This document shows positions 53,526 through 64,000 of a stretch of DNA of 64,000 nucleotides, piece after piece (within the stretch, counting starts at the first letter, position 1; the number at the start of each line of letters is the position of its first letter). This DNA comes from Phascolomyces articulosus (Eukaryota; Mucoromycota; Mucoromycetes; Mucorales; Lichtheimiaceae). Under the pieces are notes generated by a model. The model had not been told where the DNA came from and did not search any database. It saw only the letters and a program-made list of their open reading frames with translations. Where the stretch lies: assembly GCA_025677815.1 (NCBI GenBank), contig JAIXMP010000005.1, positions 1,116,001 to 1,180,000 of the forward strand, in the 5' to 3' direction. The position numbers and the translations under genes are program-made.

Positions 53526-55540
53526 TTAAGAAGCGGCGGCTGAAAACATGTGAAGATCTGCATCATTACTGTTAGCAGCTGCTGTAGAAATATCAATGAT
53601 TTGACCAGCGTCTTGGTAAACATAATCGCGACGAATTGTACTAAACGTTTCTTTGATACCAATAATGAATTCAGTATCCTTGTACATGTGATAAATATTG
53701 GAACGACGAATGATGGTAAAGAGTTGATGTAAAAGTTGGTAGCCCTTTTGTCTAACCTCGGCGATTTCCGACCCAAGGAGGTATCGATGGACGTGTGAAG
53801 CGACCAGTAAAGAGCGGAGCGATGGATAACAGTAACAATCGAAAAAGTCGGGGTCATCTGCCCAACGGTCCATGACATCTACCATGAGTTTACCATGTTC
53901 CATACACCGGATGAACGGCAATTGAACCACATCACCAGGCTTGGGTAAAAAGATTTGGTAAAGGAAGAGCCAAGTACCATGCCATTCGACCAAGAAATGG
54001 TAACGCAAACGACGCATCCACACTTCGACCAGCGAACGATGACAAATAGGATGGGTTCGACTATGTTGACCAGGTTGACCACAAAAACATTCATAACCCT
54101 CACAGGTTTCAATGACAATCTTGTCTAGATCATCTTGACTTGTAATCCAGGATGGTAATTCGCGGTAAAGTTCCCACATGCTATCCTCAAGCGCCTTGAC
54201 CTGTGCACCATCCACACTCGGAGCTTCAATACCATAACACACCTTCCAAATCTGCCGAATATTCTCAGCCAAGCGGCAACGAAAGTAAATATACTCCTCC
54301 TTGAGCTTGTCAAGCACTTGAAGTGACTGGTCGGACGGTCGTTGTTTGTGGACATGCATATAAGGTGCGCAAAGCACGTGTTCTTGCATCTGCATGTTAT
54401 GTGAACCAGCGTCCGCGGTAAAAATGGCCCAAAACAAGTGTCGCAATAGATTTTGTTGCCATACAGACATGCTACTATAGTGGGCATGGAGCATGTCGAT
54501 CATGATCGCCATATATTGGCGCGACATGGCACATTGTTGCAAGTACCCATTCTCGGCTTCATATAACATTAAATTGAACGTAGCATGAAGGGTCATGATA
54601 TCGATGCCATTGGCAACTCGAGCATCTCGTAATTGCTTGGTGTGGAAATAGAATGCGTGTGATAAGACTTGATGATTATCGACCTTCATGGCATGCAAAT
54701 TGACACAGTGAGATAACATGAGGGTCATGACTGAACTGAGCAAGAGATCATATTCACCATTCTTTTCAAAGTGAGGTGAGATAAAGTCAGGAAGAGCGGA
54801 AAAAGAGAAACAATCATTGTACAAGGCAATCATCATTTCTACTTCTTCTACCGAGACCATGGCGCGTGCAATGTCAATCGAGAAATGATCTGTGTCTTCC
54901 AGCATCCGGGGTACTGGTGGAATAGTTTCTTTTGGTAAAGCACCCATCAGATTAATGATAAACCCGTTACGACCAAAAATAGTCTTGAATACCTTGTCTT
55001 GAACCCGCCATTCGGGTTGACCAGGAACAGAAACATTGACGAGCCAGCTCGCCGTATAGCGTCGCATATAATTGTTCATATCAGCTCCCATACGGATATT
55101 ACGAGCTAAATGACGCTTGGTACTTGCCATAACCACTTGAGATTCCCAGTCTTTGACAGCGTTTTGTTCCACATAGTTTTTCAGGAGATTCAGCTTTCCT
55201 CGGGTTTCATATAATAATCGTTCCAAGATAGCGGCTTGCTCTTCTCGTGACAAATTACTATATGGAAATTCTTTGGCATATAGACACTTCCGATTGTTTT
55301 CCAAACAGTTACGACAGGGGTGTCCTTTATCACATTGCTTTCGAGATGAACGACAACTAAAAGTATGATTGTATATTTTTGAATGAGCATTCAAAAAAAA
55401 GTTTAAAAAGAAAAAAGCGGCACTTGACAGGAATTCTGCCATCTTTATGAATTCATAAAAATAATAGAAGAACAAATTATTTACTTTATACATGTTTCTA
55501 CTTGACGACGTCGTTTACTCGGTGGTGGTTTAGAAGCCAT
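53526..55540 (-). CDS. Zn2Cys6 transcription factor (divergent pair, left)
   Basis: Two exons: 55485..55540 and 53526..55356 (628 aa). The intron lies inside the zinc cluster: C17-x2-C20-x6-C27-x5-C33-x2-C36-x6-C43, preceded by a basic KRRR stretch. After a short linker and helix (REEQAAILERLLYETRGKLNLL, a likely dimerisation coiled coil) comes a long alpha-helical region without low complexity. It contains blocks such as DTDHFSIDIARAMVSVEEV, YTASWLVN, LLRHLFWAIFTADAG and CEGYECFCGQPG, in the style of fungal C6 middle homology regions. No repeat tracts interrupt it, unlike the other regulators here. The ATG at 55540 is used because it alone supplies the first Cys. Target genes unknown. It shares a 286-bp promoter with the next gene. 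Confidence 0.9.
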
Positions 55541-55826
55541 TATGATAACAATAAGAAGAAGGATAAATAGAAGAAGTAAAAGAAGAAGTAGAAGAAGAAA
55601 AGAAAGAAAAGGGAAACAGAAAAAAATAAAAGAAAAAAGGGAAAAAAAAAGTAAAACCTGCAAGAATTGAAATTAAAGTTATGTTTTCTGTGTCACCATA
55701 ATCTCAACTTGCAGCAAACAACAAAAAAATTAAAGAAATTCGATTCGACCATTTCTCTATTTCTTTTCTTCCAAACTCTCTCTCGCCCCACAGATAAAAC
55801 CTCTCCTATTAAAATAACCTTTTTAT
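55541..55826. promoter_or_regulatory. Shared divergent promoter of two Zn2Cys6 genes
   Basis: 286 bp between two ATGs pointing away from each other. The left half is A/G-rich on the plus strand (AAGAAGAAGTAGAAGAAG), i.e. pyrimidine-rich for the left gene. The right half is C/T-rich (TTTCTCTATTTCTTTTCTTCC, CTCTCTCTCGCCCC) for the right gene. No CGG-N-CCG type C6 site is obvious. The arrangement suggests co-regulation. Confidence 0.55.
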
Positions 55827-58234
55827 ATGCCACCAAAAAGAGCTTGGAAAGAAACAAGAGACGACTCTTCAAATAAAACTACTACTACTACTAATACTAC
55901 AGCTGCTGTTCGATCAAGTCGTGAATCAAAGAAATGCAATGAGTAAATTGATTTATTTCTACATTTATTTCCTCTTTATATACTGATCTACTCTATTTAT
56001 TTAGATGCCGTCGTCGTCATGTCAAGTGTGACGAACAAAGGCCCAAGTGTAGTAACTGTGTGAAATCCAATGCAGAATGTAGTTATTCTCATAGTGGCAT
56101 GAGATATGATCATATTTCAGATCGACAAAGAAGAAATGATATGTATACAGAAATTGATGATATTTCAAAACGTGTAGAAAATTTGCTTTCCACTGTTCAG
56201 AACCAGGTACATTTATCTTAATTATATAGCCTATATATGAAGTAGTGCTATAATTAAACTCTATTATTATTTCTCAGCCAACACAGGATGATGTTGCACG
56301 ATTAGCCATGGATTATGGTTGGCAAGTATCATTGACACCTGATGGTCAAAAACGTATCTTGACCAATATTGAAACAACATCTCAATTAGCAGCATTGGTA
56401 CCACGAGCATTAAATGATGTGTATGGTGATAAAAGTCAACTAGGAGCCGATCATATCAACAACAACAACAACAACAATAATAATAATAACAGTAATTATA
56501 GTCAAGCAACACCTTCACCAACAACATCACATGAATCACTTGATTCTCAGGTTGTACGTTTGCCTGTTCGATCATCCCTGAATCAATATTTACAACCCTA
56601 CGATAATACCGGAGTTACCCCTCCCTTAGATTGTCCATCCATGTTTGCATTTGTGATATCACCTTCCTTACTGGGACGCATGTCCGGTTATTTAGACTTG
56701 GCAGGTTCGATTTCTCGCGAACTCTATTGTTGTCCACATAATTATTCACATCAAGGTTATTTTCCACCTTCCACAGCACACACTACTGGTTCTTTATCGA
56801 CTGCATTACCAGCTGCTTTATTATCAGAACGTACAAGATTCAGTGATTGTAGTTTATCCAATGTGTTTTGGAACTTGATCAAAACTGCACAATTAATTGA
56901 TCATGGTAATTTCAGTCAAGCCTATGTCAATATTGGTATTACCATTACCAAAGCCTTTAACTTACGATTGCATCGAAAATCAACTACGACCAGTTTGGAA
57001 CAACAAGGAAGACACATTGATGCGGAAGTTGCCAAGCGAATCTTTTGGGCCGCTTGGCTTTTGGATACCCAAATGCCCTTATTACATGAGCGAAGACCTT
57101 CTATTCAATTGCAAGATATTCAAATTGATCGACCCATAGTATGTCAAGGGATGATGGAGGAAGCAGATATTACTTATACGGATTGTTTGAAATGGTTGAT
57201 TGAAGTACGATGGTTACGGATCAAAGTAGAACAGAATTTGGCCAGTATGAATCAAGAAAAGGATGAACACAAGGTGTTGAATATTGTCACCCAGCAAATT
57301 CGACAACTGCGACGGTTCTATGAACATTTGGATTCAAAATACAAGGTAGACATGATCCTATTAGACCAACAAAGTCGGGAACAATGGGAACGAAGAACCA
57401 CGTTTATGGTCTTGTTGGAACATGGTATGAATTGGCTTGTTTTGTTTGACCGATTTTTACCAGCTTTACCGGATCCTACCATGACGGCCGGTACCAAGTT
57501 TCCAGATAATTTGACCATCAGTATGTGTCGCCAAGCAGCTGATATTATGACATTGGTGTTTGAAAAATGGATATGGAATGGTTACGATTGTCAGTTTCGC
57601 CTTTATCTCAATCATTTTTGTAATACGATTTCTATTCACAAGGTAAGCTTACAGACCCACCAAAGATAATACAATATATTTCTATATATATATTTTTATT
57701 TTGATGTGTGTGAATTTATCTGAGAGATGAAAAACCCCTCCCCTCAAAAGAAAAAGAAAACTTGCAAAAAATCTGAATAATATGACAATGATGGAAAAAA
57801 AAACAACCAAAAAAACTCATTCTATAAAGTACATATGTCGTTGTCCTGGTGTCAGCACTGTGCACAAGTGGAAAGCTTATGTATCGTTGCAATTCCTGCG
57901 TGATTTGACCCAAAAAACACCTGAAATAGTACAATCATTTCTTGGACAGAGGATACTGGAAGATCTTACATTTGCATTACAAGACTTGAGCGATGTGACC
58001 GAAACAGGTTGGGACCCATTACAAGAATCAGATCTGTTGACTGAAATGACTCGTTATTTTTCAGGTTGGATGCCTTCTTATGACACCGTCACCACGGAGG
58101 AACATACGAGTCTATTGGCCAAGGAATCCTCTACCATGTTTGCCATTATCGAGATGCGCAAATCAGCTGCTGCATTCCTTGCCATGTCACAACAGCAACA
58201 GTTATCGATACAACAGCAACAATTGATGTTATAA
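55827..58234 (+). CDS. Zn2Cys6 transcription factor with fungal-specific middle domain (divergent pair, right)
   Basis: Four exons: 55827..55942, 56005..56206, 56278..57642 and about 57869..58234 (682 aa). The zinc cluster is split by intron 1: C37-x2-C40-x6-C47-x6-C54-x2-C57-x6-C64. A coiled-coil helix follows (YTEIDDISKRVENLLSTVQNQ). Residues about 110-200 include an Asn run. The middle homology region (fungal-specific TF domain) is clear: LIKTAQLIDHGNFSQAYVNI, ITKAFNLRLHRK, EVAKRIFWAAWLLDTQMPLL, then RPSIQLQDIQIDRP. The last exon's start is uncertain: an acceptor at 57830 or at 57869 keeps the frame (13 codons difference); 57869 joins SIHK to WKAYVSLQFL. The tail has Gln runs. It differs from its divergent partner in spacing of the fourth cysteine (x6 rather than x5). 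Confidence 0.88.
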
Positions 58235-58744
58235 CGAATGGATCCAAAGAGAGGAGTTTTTTGTGGGTAGATGGTTTTGGTTCAGAACAAAAAAGAGGGT
58301 GTTGTTTTAAAGCATTTTACGTCTTCGTAAAAGCCAGCGTCGTCTTCTTAACCTTGATTTTGTTGTACATACTTTTCGTATTCTTTTTCGACGTTGATAC
58401 GACGATGGTGACAGATTTTTTTCAAGTCGTAAACCATTCATTTGTTTTATCAATCGATCGTCTACTATAACTACTACTCTCATATATACATGATTCCCCC
58501 ATATTTGTATAAATAATTATATTATTAGTTCGCCATTTTTTTCTTACAGCATGAATACTTTCTTTATAATGTTATAGATTTTTTACCATTCTCCACCATT
58601 GTAAATTTCTCATTCATTCATTTACTTCATATTTTAATAAAGGAAAAGGTTCTCAAAAGAAAAAAATATAAATTTTTCGATTCACGCTTGCATAATTTTT
58701 TTTGTTTTCTTTTTTGAACTTCAATATTATACCAAATCTAAAAC
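58235..58744. other. Spacer before the exosome gene
   Basis: 510 bp with the 3' end of the Zn2Cys6 gene and a T-rich promoter for the exosome gene. An open frame at 58261..58470 (plus) has hydrophobic content but no support. Confidence 0.45.
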
Positions 58745-59878
58745 ATGGTAAAACGACCCGATCGACGTACAGAAAATACAGAATTACGCGCTTTTTCTGC
58801 ATCACAAAACTTATTGAATCAAGCCGATGGATCTGCAAAGTTTGATCTAGGTAAAAATATATTCCATCGATCATGTTTGACAGAGTGACCTGAAAGGAAA
58901 ATCGACGAAAAAAAGTTTTTTTAATCAAAAAAAATAATAATAATAATAAGGTGAAACGTCTGTTATTGTTTCTGTGGTTGGACCTGCTGAAGTACAATTA
59001 CGCGATGAAAAAATGGATGAAGCTACAGTCGAAGTAGTGGTTCGACCTGCTATCGGTGTCCCTACTACCACAGCGAAATTACAAGAACAAATATTACGGA
59101 ATGCTATTGAACCAGCTATTTTAGGTGGTATGATGCCACGTACACTTGTTCAGATTGTGGTTCAAATTGTCAAGGATGATGGATCGGTAAAAAAAAAAGC
59201 CAAAGCAGTTTTGGGAGGGGGGGGTTATTTTTATGGAGAGAATATACTTTTCTTGAAAAAGGATAGAAATTTTGATTATGGTATATATTATATGAATGTT
59301 AGGTACTTGCAGCAGCAGTAAATGGCATTACCTTGGCATTGTTGGATGCAGGCATCCCTATGAAATTTATGACAGCAGCAATGACATGTATGATTGATAA
59401 AACATCAAAGGAAATTATCATGGATCCTACCAAGGAAGAATTAGAGGTAAAAGAAAAGGGAGAACAGGTTATATGCAGGGAATATCATAAGATGATTAAA
59501 ACGATTGTATTATCTATCTACGTACGTTATGTTACGTATATATATATATATATATATATGTAATTAGAACGCATCATCCATTCATACATTTGCATTTGAT
59601 AATCTCAATACGGCCCCTCATGTATTATTATCCAATTCGTCGGGTCAGTTTAGTCAAGATCAGGTAAGAGAAAATTTTGGATTTTCAGAAGTATGACACA
59701 TTCAGAGTTTCAGATAGAAAAACTAAAAACTCATTGGTATGATGGTTTTATATTTTTATAGTATTTTGAATGTCATGATAAATGTTATGAAGCTGTAGAT
59801 AAAGTCCAAGGATTTTTACGTGTGGCTGTAGAATCTAAAAAAGAAAAAGAATATCAACAAATTGTAAATGAAGAATAA
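58745..59878 (+). CDS. RRP46: Exosome complex subunit Rrp46 (EXOSC5)
   Basis: Five exons: 58745..58850, 58951..59186, 59303..59446, 59568..59663, 59762..59878 (232 aa; human EXOSC5 is 235). RNase PH-like fold: MVKRPDRRTENTELRAFSAS, LLNQADGSAKFDLGETSVIV, VGPAEVQLRDEKMDEATVEV, VVRPAIGVPT, IEPAILGGMMPRTLVQIVVQ, VLAAAVNGITLALLDAGIPM. These blocks and their spacing match Rrp46 rather than Rrp41 or Mtr3 (GPAEV and 'DAGIPM' with the short N-terminus). It is one of six RNase-PH-type subunits of the RNA exosome ring, expected to be catalytically inactive like other eukaryotic ring members. It functions in nuclear and cytoplasmic 3' RNA decay and processing. Intron 3 contains (TA)n. Confidence 0.93.
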
Positions 59879-60623
59879 AGAAAACAAGGTCGCACCCCCA
59901 TTGTGTAAATATATAACAGAACAAAAGAAAGATTTTGGCTGAGAGATAGAGAGAGTAGAGTTGAGTCAAGATATTTAACATTTGAAGAAAAATAGATTAC
60001 ACAAATGTATTGAATAAGGTAATCAGAAGACACACACACACGCACACAAACTCTCCCTTTATTAGTATTGATGTATAATATATAGAGTGGTTTTTTTTAG
60101 CTATTTAGTAGCGCCACATTCATATTTGCGTGAGCCTGCGTGATCAAAAGTTTTTTTTCTTTATATACTTGCAATTTTTTAGTCAAAAATAGCCCAAAGA
60201 ATTCAATCTTCCACTCATTCGACTTATAATTACTTTATAATAAGTTATACGTAGATATATTTTAATTGGAGAAAAGAAAGCTCTATTTATGTATACATTA
60301 TATTTATATAATAAGCTGGCTGCATAATAATGTATATATATATTTATTAAGAGAAGAGGATCGTGTACTCCTTCTTCTCTCACCACGCTAGTAACACACA
60401 TACACACGTTACTGCGCGACCTCGCTTGTAAAAGAAAAAATCATCGTTTTTTATAATTTCCACTCCTCTCCCCACTCCAACTGGTGCACTTTTTTCTCCC
60501 CCAAAAATAAAATCCGTCGCTGGGCTTTCTTATTGTTTTTGTTGCATTAATCATATCATCATAATCAGCATCCATCATTATACAATATATTTGAAAAATA
60601 AAAGTCGCTGATTTCATATATAG

Positions 60624-60655
<32 letters not shown>

Positions 60656-61119
60656 TGAGTATATAAGAAAGCCATATTGTAATAGTAAAAGTCTGTTTAT
60701 TTTTTTTTCTTTGTGTTGCCTTGACTATTTTTTTTCTGCGTATCCACACAGACGCCCACACACAATTTCTTTTACTCTCTTTTCTTTTCCTTCTTTTAGA
60801 GCTAACTACATCATATAATAATTTATATATACACACCCACACCCACACACTAAATATTTCCCTTTCTCTTTTTACCTTCCCCTTTTACTTATATATATAA
60901 AAACACACACCATTGTTATCTCTTTCTTTTTTTATTTACAACCATCACCAATATTATATACTTGTTTTTTAATTCCTTAAATATCATTGAATCGTGGCAT
61001 CCTTTCATCCACTTTGTTCACCAACGTCACTAACAACAACAACAACAACAACAACAACAACTTCACAGTTTGTCGTTGCCTTCCTGGCTACTACTACTAC
61101 TACCACTACCGATTTGCGA
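59879..61119. promoter_or_regulatory. Intergenic and leader region upstream of the Whi3-type gene
   Basis: 1.24 kb. It contains a (TA)n tract at 60624-60652, ACACACACAC runs, and C/T-rich stretches (60770-60800, 60860-60930), consistent with a strong promoter and a long leader. The frame of the Whi3-type protein is open upstream to about 60994 (Thr-rich) but has no ATG there, so that part is treated as leader. Confidence 0.4.
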
Positions 61120-63269
61120 ATGCCTTCGGTAGGCTCTGCTTCCACTTTACCACCACAACCACCACCTACTTCAACTAAAGGAATTTATAACGTCTTGATG
61201 ACGAACGGCAATGCTACCATGAATGCCTCGAACGGGTCTTCGGCATTCCTTTCTGGTAGCTCAGGTGAAGAAATCTCGACAATCTTTGTCGTTGGCTTCC
61301 CCGACGATATGCAAGAGCGCGAGTTTCAGAACATGTTCATATTTTCGCCTGGCTTTGAAGCGGCGACCCTGAAGATCCCAAGTAAAGATCAAGAAGATGA
61401 TATGACGTCGCCTTCGGCTCCTGCTTCTTCCAATAATAACAATAACAGCACGAATAATAATAATAATAACAATAATAATACTAATGGAAGAAAGCAAATT
61501 GTAAGTATTTGAAGAAATAAGGATTGGATGAAAAAAAAGAGGAGAGAGGTATCAACAGTGGGTTTCTTTCTGCCGTACCTGAAGTATGGAACATCATCAA
61601 GGACTATTGGATGTCTTATTTTATTCATCCCTTTTTTCTTCATAGATTGGCTTTGCCAAATTTCGTTCAAGGTTTGAAGCATTAGAAGCCAAAGATATTT
61701 TAAGTGGACGTCGAGTGGATGCAGAAAAAGGATCTGTACTAAAAGCTGAAATGGCAAAAAAGAACTTGCATACAAAAAGAGGATTGTCGAGTGATCAGCC
61801 TGCTTCACAACAACATCCAACAGCCCAACCTCCACCTATTGTACCAATGTCAACAAGTTCTTATCCTATTATTCCACAACGTCCACAGCCGCAACCACAA
61901 CAACCTTCTCAATCACAAGTACAGCCTCCGCCTTCTTCATCATCAAAACGTTTTTCATTAGGCCCTCCACAAGCACCTTCATCTGCTTATGAGGCATTTC
62001 ATTCTGTTCCTCCTGCTTTACCTTCAGAGTTAGTTCCACCCAATGAACTTTCTTATCCAGATTATTATCCAGATTTATTTTCACCAGGAGGAACACCGAT
62101 TGCACCTTCCTTCCATGATTCTGTGTTCGCCTCGCGTGCACCTCCACCACCACCTCAACCTTTTGATACTCGATCTGCATCCATGGGTGACATATTTAAT
62201 GTCATGCCTTCTATGTCTTCTTCACGACTTCCTAGTGGATTTAACGCAGGTCATCGTTATTCAACCAAAACAAGCATGCTGGACATGGATCTTCCCAAAT
62301 CACCTACAGAACATACGAATAGTAATGTCTTTGGTGCTCCCATGTTTTTACCACCTCCACCTCCTTCTCAACAGCAACAATCATCTTCATCATCTACTCC
62401 TACACCTACATCTATACCTACATCTTCTTCACAACAATTACCTCATGTGAGCATGAGTTCTACGAATTCAACTAACATTGCTAATTCATTCCTTTCTCAG
62501 CACCAGCATCCTACTGCACTACAACCATTACCTCCACCATCTCAACAGCAGCAACAACAATCGCATCATCATCCACATCATCAACAACAGCATCAGCATC
62601 CACAACAATTTTCATCACCTCCACCTCCCACAGGCCTCAATAGTGTATTAGAAGAAGTTTATCCACTTCAATTACCAGATCCTGAAAATAATAACATTAA
62701 TCATGACTTATCTTCTCGTTTAGGTGGATTAACGATTAGTACATCATCCACCCTCAACAACTCTAATAATAATAACGGATTGGCATCACCCGGTATGACA
62801 TCACCAACTGGATTTCGTAGTTTTGGATCATTAGGTGTCAATACCAATCCAGCAGATCAAAATCCACCTTGTAACACGTTGTATGTTGGTAATTTACCTC
62901 CAAATGCAAGTGAAGAAGAATTAAAGAATATGTTTTCATCTTGTATTGGATATCAACGTCTTAGTTTTCGTAATAAATCTAATGGGCCTATGTGTTTTGT
63001 GGAATTTGAAGATATTTCATGTGCCACACAAGCTATGCAAGATCTTTATGGGAACCCTTTGAGTAATTCTGTCAAAGGTGGCATTCGACTTTCATTCAGC
63101 AAGAATCCATTGGTAATGTATATTCCTTATCCTTTGTGATTACTCCTTAAAAGTTTAATACGATTATTAAAAGGAGGGGAAATGGGATGTTTATTTGATA
63201 TTAATATATGATATTGAAATATTTATATAATAGGGTGTGCGTCAAAACATTTCAGCTTTGGATCAATAA
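61120..63269 (+). CDS. Whi3-type RNA-binding protein with two RRMs
   Basis: Three exons: 61120..61500, 61646..63112, 63234..63269 (627 aa). RRM1 starts at about residue 53 ([21 protein letters not shown]) and ends after the first intron ([32 protein letters not shown]). An Asn/Ser-rich insert of about 25 residues lies in its middle loop. A low-complexity Pro/Gln/Ser-rich linker of about 350 residues follows. RRM2 spans about 536-617 ([49 protein letters not shown]). The 'KGGIRLS(F/Y)SKNPLGVR' end is the hallmark of the Whi3 family, which binds mRNAs, forms condensates and controls cell size and asynchronous nuclear division. The very short last exon supplies [11 protein letters not shown]. 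The start is placed at the first in-frame ATG. Confidence 0.9.
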
Positions 63270-63722
63270 CTTCTTTTTTTCTCTTTTTATCACTCAATTA
63301 CTACATTTATTATAACAGCACTTATTACAAACACTTACAAAACAACACATTCACTCACTTTACACACTTACAACATTTTTCTTTTTATATATTTTCAATC
63401 CAATTCAAATCAACTAATTTATATAATACAAACAACAAAAAAAAAACCACGATAAAAAATACATAAGCAACAAAAAAAACACTCTCTCTCGCACGCACAC
63501 GCACACGCACACGCACACACTACTAACAGTTACTAACAGTTAACAGCCATTATTATTATTACTACTACTACTATTATTATATCATATATAAATTTGCATC
63601 ATGTACACAACAACAAAACAACGAACGTAAAAAAAATCCGTCTCTTCTCTCTCTCAAACAACTTTTACACACAATAAGCTTTTCCTCCCCTTTCCCCTAC
63701 TATATACTATATTATTTTTCTA

Positions 63723-63753
<31 letters not shown>

Positions 63754-64000
63754 ATTTTATATTTTATTATTATATATTTCATGTCTCCAATTTCCATCTT
63801 TTCCCTTCTTCCCTCATATTATTAACGAAATATTTTATTCATACTACCAACATTTCAATACATTTAAATATATATTATACATATTCTTATTCTTATATTC
63901 TATATATTGTCTATTCAAAATTATATGGAATAGATATCTTAGTATACCTTTATAAGGTTGTCGGGTTAAACGCCTTTTACAGATAGACAGTAGAATCATA
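63270..64000. other. Downstream spacer, no gene
   Basis: Very AT-rich. It holds a C/A-rich microsatellite block (ACGCACACGCACACGCACAC at about 63493-63520), (TAT)n at 63723-63750, and TATATA stretches. Nothing else is supported up to the window end. Confidence 0.5.

Noticed and set aside
60994..61119. N-terminal extension of the Whi3-type protein starting at GTG 60994
   Set aside because: No ATG lies in this frame above 61120 and a stop precedes 60994. The translation is mostly Thr repeats from a CAA/ACT microsatellite, so it is treated as leader.

Overview
The window is AT-rich, intron-dense nuclear DNA from a fungus, most likely an early-diverging Mucoromycota (Mucorales-like) species. The evidence is short introns (about 40-230 nt) with GTAAGT-type donors and TAG acceptors, glutamine/asparagine (CAA/AAT) tracts in regulators, several Zn2Cys6 factors, a class C GPCR of a kind rare in Dikarya, and a LINE with a zinc-finger ORF1 plus an endonuclease/RT ORF2. 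I cannot name the species from sequence alone. Exon models below were assembled by hand; each joins in frame across all its introns.

Layout. 1-2.3 kb: 3' end of an unidentified gene, an RNase MRP/P-type zinc-ribbon protein and a possible WWE-domain protein. 4.8-7.4 kb: protein farnesyltransferase beta subunit in 11 exons. 7.5-8.0 kb: internally deleted relic of the mobile element found at 43-49 kb. 9.5-11.6 kb: FHA-forkhead factor (FOXK/Fkh type). 12.8-14.1 kb: FSH1-type serine hydrolase. 14.8-16.4 kb: Zn2Cys6 factor. 17.4-18.1 kb: mitochondrial ribosomal protein uL16m. 18.1-23.9 kb: gene-poor. 23.9-25.2 kb: bHLH factor. 25.6-30.8 kb: 14-exon class C GPCR with a PH-like domain in its tail. 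32.2-32.9 kb: Ecl1-type protein. 33.5-35.9 kb: RBBP4/Msi1/Hat2 WD40 protein. 37.3-39.8 kb: Sad1/USP39 splicing factor. 40.5-42.8 kb: TPR/F-box/LRR protein (Dia2/Pof3 type).

43.0-48.8 kb: a 5.8 kb decayed LINE whose outer ends are 27-bp inverted repeats flanked by TA, interrupted by a solo LTR. Next to it, 48.8-50.0 kb is a broken gene with a PD-(D/E)XK-like signature. 50.0-53.5 kb is gene-poor. 53.5-58.2 kb: a divergent pair of Zn2Cys6 factors. 58.7-59.9 kb: exosome subunit Rrp46. 61.1-63.3 kb: Whi3-type two-RRM protein.

The complete genes mix housekeeping functions (prenylation, splicing, exosome, mitoribosome, chromatin assembly) with regulators (GPCR, Ecl1, Whi3, forkhead, bHLH, three Zn2Cys6 factors, F-box). 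There is no sign of one co-regulated pathway. The most unusual object is the LINE enclosed by DNA-transposon-like termini. A second copy elsewhere in the window keeps the same 5' end joined to the LINE 3' end, so the two parts appear to have moved or evolved together.
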